A DNA stretch of 64,000 nucleotides from Rhabdothermincola sp037478855 (GTDB lineage Bacteria > Actinomycetota > Acidimicrobiia > Acidimicrobiales > Acidimicrobilacustridaceae), in NCBI GenBank assembly GCA_037478855.1, contig JBBFLY010000002.1, positions 1 to 64,000 of the forward strand, written 5' to 3'. The position numbers and the translations under genes were made by a program. Under the pieces are notes generated by a model, which saw only the letters and a program-made list of their open reading frames with translations, was not told where the DNA came from and did no database searches. Positions 59,592 to 64,000 of this stretch are shown here, in pieces; the stretch's first letter is position 1, and every line of letters starts with the position of its first letter.

Positions 59592-60080
59592 CTAGCGGTT
59601 CGTGAGATGGTTGCCCTTCGCCGGTGGACGCCGATCGCCCCACGGCAGCGGGATGCGCTCAACGGTACCCCCTGCTCCGGTGATGGCAGCCTCAGCCGAC
59701 CTGGAGAACGCGTGCGCCTTCACCTCGACAGCCCGGTTGAGCTGGCCCCGCCCGAGAACCTTGATCAGGGCCCCCTTGTGGGTGAGGCCCCGCTGGTGGA
59801 GCGTCTCGGGATCGACCCGGTCGAGACCGGACTCCTCGATGGTGTCGAGGTTGATCGCCTGGTACTCAACGCGGAAGGGGTTCTTGAAGCCCTTGAGCTT
59901 CGGCACCCGCATGTGCAACGGGAGCTGGCCGCCCTCGAAGCCGACGGGAACGGTGTCGCGCGCGCCCTGACCCTTCGTGCCCCGGCCCGCGGTCTTCCCA
60001 CCCTTGCCGGCGACACCCCGACCGACCCGCTTGCGACGGCGGTTGGAGCCCGGTGCGGGCTTGAGATCGTGGATCTTCAC
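59592..60080 (-). CDS. rplO: 50S ribosomal protein L15
   Basis: The 162-residue L15 begins MKIHDLKPAPGSNRRRKRVGRG and has GKTAGRGTKGQGAR, GFEGGQLPLHMRVPKLKGF. The C-terminus shows VEVKAHAFSRSAEAAI. Start GTG at 60080 overlaps the rpmD stop as GTGA. Upstream frame to 60329 is antisense-like and not used. Confidence 0.97.
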   Translation of the reverse strand: MKIHDLKPAPGSNRRRKRVGRGVAGKGGKTAGRGTKGQGARDTVPVGFEGGQLPLHMRVPKLKGFKNPFRVEYQAINLDTIEESGLDRVDPETLHQRGLTHKGALIKVLGRGQLNRAVEVKAHAFSRSAEAAITGAGGTVERIPLPWGDRRPPAKGNHLTNR

Positions 60081-60277
60081 GATGCGTCTCCTGCGTTCTC
60101 GGCGACCTCCTCGACCTGCACCAGGTGCGGGACCCGGGCGATCATGCCCCGGATCTCGGGGCGGTCTGGGAGGACGTGGCTCTTGCCGATCCGACCGAGA
60201 CCCAGCGCGCGCAGCGTGCCGCGATGCTTGGGCTTGGTGCCGATCGACGACCTGACCTGAGTGACCTTGAGCGCCAT
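60077..60277 (-). CDS. rpmD: 50S ribosomal protein L30
   Basis: The 66-residue L30 has LKVTQVRSSIGTKPKHRGTL and RALGLGRIGKSHVLPDRPEI, the family pattern, plus a short acidic tail. Its ATG at 60277 overlaps the rpsE stop (TGATG) and its stop overlaps rplO. Confidence 0.97.
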   Translation of the reverse strand: MALKVTQVRSSIGTKPKHRGTLRALGLGRIGKSHVLPDRPEIRGMIARVPHLVQVEEVAENAGDAS

Positions 60278-60858
60278 CACGACACCTCGTCGGGTACGTG
60301 GGGACCACGCTGGGTCTCCCGGTACGCATTGAGCAGACCGGCGGGGATGAACTCCTCGGGGCTCAGCCCCCTGAGCCGGGCGATCTCATCGGGGCGCTTG
60401 AGCGCTCGCAGGCCCGCGATGGTGGCCCGAGCGACGTTGATGTGGTTCGAGGAACCCAGTGACTTGCACAGCACGTCGTGGATGCCGGCCTCCTCGAGGA
60501 TGGCACGCGCCGCACCACCAGCGATCACGCCCGTGCCCGGTGCCGCCGGCTGGATGAGCACCCGACCAGCACCCATCTCGCCGATCACCGGATGGGTGAT
60601 GGTGGTGCCCGCCAGCGGGACCGAGAAGAGGTTCTTGCGCGCCTCCTCGGTGCCCTTCTGGATGGCGAGCGGCACCTCCTTGGCCTTGCCGTAGCCGAGA
60701 CCGACGCGACCGGCGCCGTCGCCGACCACCACCAAAGCGGTGAAGGAGAACCGGCGGCCGCCCTTCACCACCTTGGCGACCCGATTGATGTTGATGACGC
60801 GAGACTCGCGCAGCGGCGGTGCCTCGGCATCGTTGTACGCGGCGTTGTTGAGGACCAT
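60277..60858 (-). CDS. rpsE: 30S ribosomal protein S5
   Basis: The 193-residue S5 has INRVAKVVKGGRRFSFTALVVVGDGAGRVGLGYGKAKEVP in the dsRNA-binding-like domain and PAAPGTGVIAGGAARAILE in the second. The C-terminus is a little longer than in E. coli. It overlaps rplR and rpmD by one base on each side. Confidence 0.98.
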   Translation of the reverse strand: MVLNNAAYNDAEAPPLRESRVININRVAKVVKGGRRFSFTALVVVGDGAGRVGLGYGKAKEVPLAIQKGTEEARKNLFSVPLAGTTITHPVIGEMGAGRVLIQPAAPGTGVIAGGAARAILEEAGIHDVLCKSLGSSNHINVARATIAGLRALKRPDEIARLRGLSPEEFIPAGLLNAYRETQRGPHVPDEVS

Positions 60859-61223
60859 CAGAACTCCAGTCCGGCTTCTCGGGCGGCGTCGGCGACCGCT
60901 GCGACGCGACCGTGGTAGAGGAACCCACCTCGGTCGAAGACCACCTTGTCGATACCAGCGGCTCTGGCCCGCTCGGCCACGAGCCGACCCACGGCCGCAG
61001 CGGCAGCCTTGTTGCCGGTGGCACCCTGCCGCAGCTGCGGCTCGAGCGTGGACGCGGCGGCGAGCGTCCGCCCGGCGACGTCGTCGATCACCTGGGCGCT
61101 GATGTGACGGTTTGAGCGGAACACCGCGAGTCGCGGTCGCGCCGCGGTGCCACGGACCTTCCGGCGCACCCGTCGGTGCCGCCGGAGACGGGCGTCGCGC
61201 TTCTGCTTCGCGCTGGTGCTCAT
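60858..61223 (-). CDS. rplR: 50S ribosomal protein L18
   Basis: The 121-residue L18 has RHRRVRRKVRGTAARPRLAVFRSNRHISAQVIDD and VGRLVAERARAAGIDKVVFDRGGFLYHGRVAAVADAAREAGLEF. It binds 5S rRNA. The ATG at 61223 overlaps the rplF stop (TGATG); a GTG at 61226 is the longest start. Confidence 0.98.
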   Translation of the reverse strand: MSTSAKQKRDARLRRHRRVRRKVRGTAARPRLAVFRSNRHISAQVIDDVAGRTLAAASTLEPQLRQGATGNKAAAAAVGRLVAERARAAGIDKVVFDRGGFLYHGRVAAVADAAREAGLEF

Positions 61224-61762
61224 CACTTCGCAGCCTTTCCGGCCTTGCGCAAGATGCGCTCCTCCCGGTACTTCACACCCTTGCCCTTGTACGGCTCAGG
61301 CTTGCGGATGGCGCGGATGTTCGCCGCCACCTGACCGACCATCTCCTTGTCGATGCCCAGCACGATCACGTGGGTCGGGGTGGGCACCTCGAAGGTGATG
61401 CCCGCGGGGGCGTCGATGAGCACCGGATGGCTGAACCCCAACGCCAGCTCGAGCTTGGTCGGGCTCTTCGCCGTCGCCCGGTAGCCGACACCGACGATGT
61501 CGAGGTCCTTCCGGAAGCCTTCCGTGACGCCCACCACCATGTTGTTGACGAGCGATCGGGTGAGGCCGTGCAGCGCCCGGTTCTGCCGTGCGTCGTCGGG
61601 CCGCTCGACGACGAGCCGACCGTCGTCCTGACGGACGGTGATGGTCGGCGGCAGGTCGCGCTCGAGCGTGCCCTTCGGGCCTTTCACCGTGATGTGGCCG
61701 CCGTCGATGGTGACGTCGACACCACTCGGCAGCGGGATCGGAGAACGTCCGATTCGTGACAT
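61223..61762 (-). CDS. rplF: 50S ribosomal protein L6
   Basis: The 179-residue L6 starts MSRIGRSPIPLPSGVDVTI, has GPKGTLERDLP, and FEVPTPTHVIVLGIDKEMVGQVAANIRAIRKPEPYKGKGVKY in the second domain. ATG 61762 is chosen; the frame extends to 61822 without family sequence. It follows rpsH by 7 bp. Confidence 0.98.
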   Translation of the reverse strand: MSRIGRSPIPLPSGVDVTIDGGHITVKGPKGTLERDLPPTITVRQDDGRLVVERPDDARQNRALHGLTRSLVNNMVVGVTEGFRKDLDIVGVGYRATAKSPTKLELALGFSHPVLIDAPAGITFEVPTPTHVIVLGIDKEMVGQVAANIRAIRKPEPYKGKGVKYREERILRKAGKAAK

Positions 61763-61769
61763 CTCTCGC

Positions 61770-62174
61770 CTACCAGACGTAGCAGAGGACCTCGCCGCCC
61801 ATGCGGCGCTTGCGCGCCTCACGGTCGGTCATGAGGCCCTGACTCGTGGACAGGACGGCAACGCCGAGCCCACCGAGGACCCGGGGGATCTTGTCGGCCT
61901 TGGTGTAGACACGCAGGCCCGGCTTGGACACCCGGCGCACACCGGAGATCACACGCTCCCGCTCCGGCGAGTACTTCATGAACACCGTGAGGGTGCGCCC
62001 CGGCCGATCAGGAGTCGAGTCGATCCGGTAGCCGCTGATGTAGCCCTCCTTCTCGAGCACCGCGGCCAACGCCTCCTTGAGCTTCGAGGAGGGCATGCGC
62101 ACCTCGTCGTGCATCGCCATGTTGGCGTTGCGGATCCGGGTGAGCATGTCGGCGATCGGGTCGGTCATCGTCAT
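61770..62174 (-). CDS. rpsH: 30S ribosomal protein S8
   Basis: The 134-residue S8 has TDPIADMLTRIRNANMA at the N-terminus, the middle repeat ISGVRRVSKPGLRVY, and the C-terminus STSQGLMTDREARKRRMGGEVLCYVW. Starts at 62174 or 62168; GGGGAGG precedes. Confidence 0.98.
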   Translation of the reverse strand: MTMTDPIADMLTRIRNANMAMHDEVRMPSSKLKEALAAVLEKEGYISGYRIDSTPDRPGRTLTVFMKYSPERERVISGVRRVSKPGLRVYTKADKIPRVLGGLGVAVLSTSQGLMTDREARKRRMGGEVLCYVW

Positions 62175-62190
62175 CGCGCCATACCTCCCC

Positions 62191-62376
62191 TCACCAGCTC
62201 GCCTTCTTCAGGCCCGGGATCTCGCCCTGGTGCGCGAGCTCACGAAGGCACACGCGGCACAGCTTGAACTTGCGGTACACCGAGTGCGGTCGGCCGCACC
62301 GCTGGCAACGTGTGTAGGCGCGCACCTTGAACTTCGGGGTGCGCTGTGCCTTCTGGATCAGTGCCTTCTTCGCCAT
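62191..62376 (-). CDS. rpsZ: 30S ribosomal protein S14, zinc type
   Basis: The 61-residue S14 is the short C+ form: CQRCGRPH and CRVCLREL give four zinc cysteines. It begins MAKKALIQKAQRTPKFKV and ends GEIPGLKKASW. It lies 3 bp after rplE and 16 bp before rpsH. Confidence 0.97.
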   Translation of the reverse strand: MAKKALIQKAQRTPKFKVRAYTRCQRCGRPHSVYRKFKLCRVCLRELAHQGEIPGLKKASW

Positions 62377-62379
62377 GGC

Positions 62380-62952
62380 TTACTGCTGCCCTTCACGCTT
62401 GAACGGGAAGCCGAGCGCCTCGAGCAGAGCGCGACCCTCGGCATCGGTACGGGCCGTGGTGACGATCGTGATGTCCATGCCCCTGGTGGTGTCGACCGTG
62501 TCGTAGTCGATCTCGGGGAAGATCAACTGCTCGGTCACGCCGAACGTGTAGTTGCCGTGACCGTCGAAGGAGTTGCGCGGCAGACCTCGGAAGTCACGGA
62601 TGCGGGGCACCGCGAGACTGATCAGGCGATCGAAGAACTCCCACATCCGATCGCCGCGGAGGGTGACCTTCACACCGATCGCGTTGCCCTCGCGCAGCTT
62701 GAAGCCAGCGATCGACTTCTTGGCCTTCGTCACCACCGGCTTCTGCCCGGTGATGGCCTCGAGGTCACGTACCGCCCCCTCGATCAGCGACTGCTGCTGG
62801 AGCGCCCGACCGACACCCATGTTGAGGACGATCTTCTCGAGGCGGGGGACCTCCATGATGTTGCTCAGCCCCAGCTGCTCCTTGAGCTTCGGGCGGATCT
62901 CCTCGTTGTAGCGCCGCTTGTAGCGAGGCATCTCCGTGACGATGGTGCTCAT
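62380..62952 (-). CDS. rplE: 50S ribosomal protein L5
   Basis: The 190-residue L5 has the motif VPRLEKIVLNMGVG, AITGQKPVVTKAKKSIAGFKLREG and FPEIDYDTVDTTRGMDITIVTTA. It contacts 5S rRNA. Start ATG at 62952, overlapping the rplX stop by one base; a 10-residue lead before PRYKRRY is usual for actinobacteria. Confidence 0.98.
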   Translation of the reverse strand: MSTIVTEMPRYKRRYNEEIRPKLKEQLGLSNIMEVPRLEKIVLNMGVGRALQQQSLIEGAVRDLEAITGQKPVVTKAKKSIAGFKLREGNAIGVKVTLRGDRMWEFFDRLISLAVPRIRDFRGLPRNSFDGHGNYTFGVTEQLIFPEIDYDTVDTTRGMDITIVTTARTDAEGRALLEALGFPFKREGQQ

Positions 62953-63260
62953 CAGAGGTCACCTCCGCACTTGCGGCAGATCCTGACCTTGGTGCCGTCC
63001 TGCTCGAAGCGGTACCCGACCCGGGTCGGCTTGCCGCAAGCGGAGCAGAGGATCGCCACGCTCGAGACGTGGATCGGCATCTCCTTGTCGATGATCCCGC
63101 CCTGCTGCATCGCCCGGGTCGGCTTCTGGTGCTTCTTCGCGATGTTGACGCCATCAACGATCACCCGGTTCTCGGCCGGGAACGCGAAGGTGACCGTGCC
63201 TTCCTTGCCTCGGTCCTTGCCCTGCAGCACGACCACCCGATCGCCCTTGCGGATCTTCAT
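62952..63260 (-). CDS. rplX: 50S ribosomal protein L24 with C-terminal zinc ribbon
   Basis: The 102-residue L24 has the KOW motif IRKGDRVVVLQGKDRGKEGTV. The C-terminus has two CxxC pairs (CSAC and CRKC), a zinc ribbon seen in the longer L24 forms. ATG 63260 overlaps the rplN stop (TGATG). Confidence 0.98.
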   Translation of the reverse strand: MKIRKGDRVVVLQGKDRGKEGTVTFAFPAENRVIVDGVNIAKKHQKPTRAMQQGGIIDKEMPIHVSSVAILCSACGKPTRVGYRFEQDGTKVRICRKCGGDL

Positions 63261-63628
63261 CACAGAACCTCCGGGGCAAGCGAGACGATGCGCATGAACT
63301 TCTTGTCACGCAGCTCCCGACCGACCGGACCGAAGATGCGAGTGCCGCGTGGCTGCATCTGGTCGTTGATGAGGACAGCCGCGTTCTCGTCGAAGCGGAT
63401 GTACGAGCCATCCGGGCGCCGCTTCTCCTTCTTGACCCGCACGACGACGCACTTGACGACGTCACCCTTCTTGACGGCGGCGCCGGGGGTGGCGTCTTTC
63501 ACCGTGGCGACGAAGACGTCGCCGATGGACGCGTAGCGGCGCTTCGAGCCGCCGAGCACCTTGATGCAGAGCACTTCCTTGGCTCCGCTGTTATCCGCGA
63601 CCCGCAGCCGCGATTCCTGCTGGATCAT
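63260..63628 (-). CDS. rplN: 50S ribosomal protein L14
   Basis: The 122-residue L14 begins MIQQESRLRVADNSGAKEVL and has GDVVKCVVVRVKKEKRRPDGSYIRFDENAAVLI and FGPVGRELRDKKFMRIVSLAPEVL. It overlaps the rpsQ stop by 4 bp. Confidence 0.98.
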   Translation of the reverse strand: MIQQESRLRVADNSGAKEVLCIKVLGGSKRRYASIGDVFVATVKDATPGAAVKKGDVVKCVVVRVKKEKRRPDGSYIRFDENAAVLINDQMQPRGTRIFGPVGRELRDKKFMRIVSLAPEVL

Positions 63629-63906
63629 CGGGCCCGCTCCAACACCTCGACCAAGCGCCAGCGCTTGAGCTTCGACAGGGGACGGGTCTCGGCTACCCGG
63701 ACCCGGTCACCGACGTTCAGGTCGTTCGCCTCGTCGTGGACGTAGAGCCGACTGGTCCGCTGCACCGTCTTGGGGTACCGGGGGTGCCGCTTGCGATCGA
63801 CGACCTCGACCACGACCGTCTTGTCCATCTTGTTGGAGACCACGATCCCCTCACGCACCTTGCGCGTGTTGGGACGCGTCAACGGTCTCGCGTCGCTGTC
63901 AGCCAT
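63625..63906 (-). CDS. rpsQ: 30S ribosomal protein S17
   Basis: The 93-residue S17 has KVREGIVVSNKMDKTVVVEVVDRKRHPRYPKTVQRT and DRVRVAETRPLSKLKRWRLVEVLERA, the family pattern. Its ATG overlaps the rpmC stop (TGATG). Confidence 0.98.
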   Translation of the reverse strand: MADSDARPLTRPNTRKVREGIVVSNKMDKTVVVEVVDRKRHPRYPKTVQRTSRLYVHDEANDLNVGDRVRVAETRPLSKLKRWRLVEVLERAR

Positions 63907-64000
63907 CAGGCGTTCTCCTCGTTCTGGGCCAGCGCTTCTGCCGCGGCGATCTCCCGTGCCCGCAGCTCGGTCATGATCCTGGCGACGTCTCTCTTCACCT
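63906..64000 (-). CDS. rpmC: 50S ribosomal protein L29 (5' partial)
   Basis: The last 30 codons are visible: VKRDVARIMTELRARE, then IAAAEALAQNEENA and TGA (63906-63908). KRDVARIxTxLRxRE is the L29 C-terminal helix. The start lies beyond the right window edge. The next genes outside are expected to be rplP and rpsC. Confidence 0.93.
   Translation of the reverse strand, partial: VKRDVARIMTELRAREIAAAEALAQNEENA

Noticed and set aside
1..64000. Prophage, transposase or integrase genes, or a genomic island next to the tRNA-Arg gene
   Set aside because: No such proteins, terminal inverted repeats or attachment-site duplications of the tRNA 3' end were seen.

Overview
The window is about 64 kb of very GC-rich DNA with dense, mostly minus-strand genes. 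Coding features point to an actinobacterium: a CIRCE-controlled groESL operon, a GuaB3-type IMP dehydrogenase paralogue, fused NnrE/NnrD, a family-1 encapsulin with encapsulated ferritin, and many short-chain dehydrogenase and acyl-CoA genes. I would guess class Acidimicrobiia, but that is inference. A run of ten Ns at 13274-13283 shows this is a draft assembly.

Left part (1-15.8 kb) is the accessory region. It holds a Thr-rich membrane-anchored protein cut by the window edge, a thioesterase/sulfotransferase pair, a membrane-anchored EEP-family enzyme, an arylsulfatase, two short-chain dehydrogenases, a ferredoxin, a lipoprotein, tRNA-Arg(CCT) and a GDT1-type cation transporter. Next come a probably decayed gene, a permease/ATPase/TetR unit with a palindromic operator in its promoter, a TauE/SafE transporter split by the N run, and an orphan oligopeptide-type binding lipoprotein. 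Several short tandem duplications lie at 5.4-6.8 kb.

Middle part (15.8-37.4 kb) is mainly housekeeping. It has one-carbon and purine genes (metF, folD, purH, purN, and later guaA and a guaB3), sucCD next to a small B12-binding mutase subunit, an acyl-CoA synthetase, PcrA/UvrD helicase, an epoxide-hydrolase-like enzyme, a NUDIX hydrolase preceded by a 52-residue gene, a potassium-channel-like protein, and groES-groL behind two overlapping CIRCE operators.

Right part (37.6-64 kb) is one long minus-strand series. Read in transcription order from the right edge it runs: the spc/alpha ribosomal protein genes (rpmC to rplQ, with secY, adk, map, infA and rpoA), truA, an encapsulated-ferritin/encapsulin pair, rplM-rpsI, glmM and a giant 1150-residue GlmS-like protein, acpS, nnr, a CBS protein, alr, a P1-family peptidase, a family-4-type uracil-DNA glycosylase, and the t6A genes tsaE-tsaB-rimI-tsaD.

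The most unusual items are the enlarged GlmS, the encapsulin module set among ribosomal genes, a Rieske-like membrane protein that has lost all four cluster ligands but kept both disulfide cysteines, an infA gene whose only plausible start is CTG, and an N gap that seems to be an artefact because a 6-bp overlap restores the reading frame. I did not find a CRISPR array, a phage or an insertion sequence.
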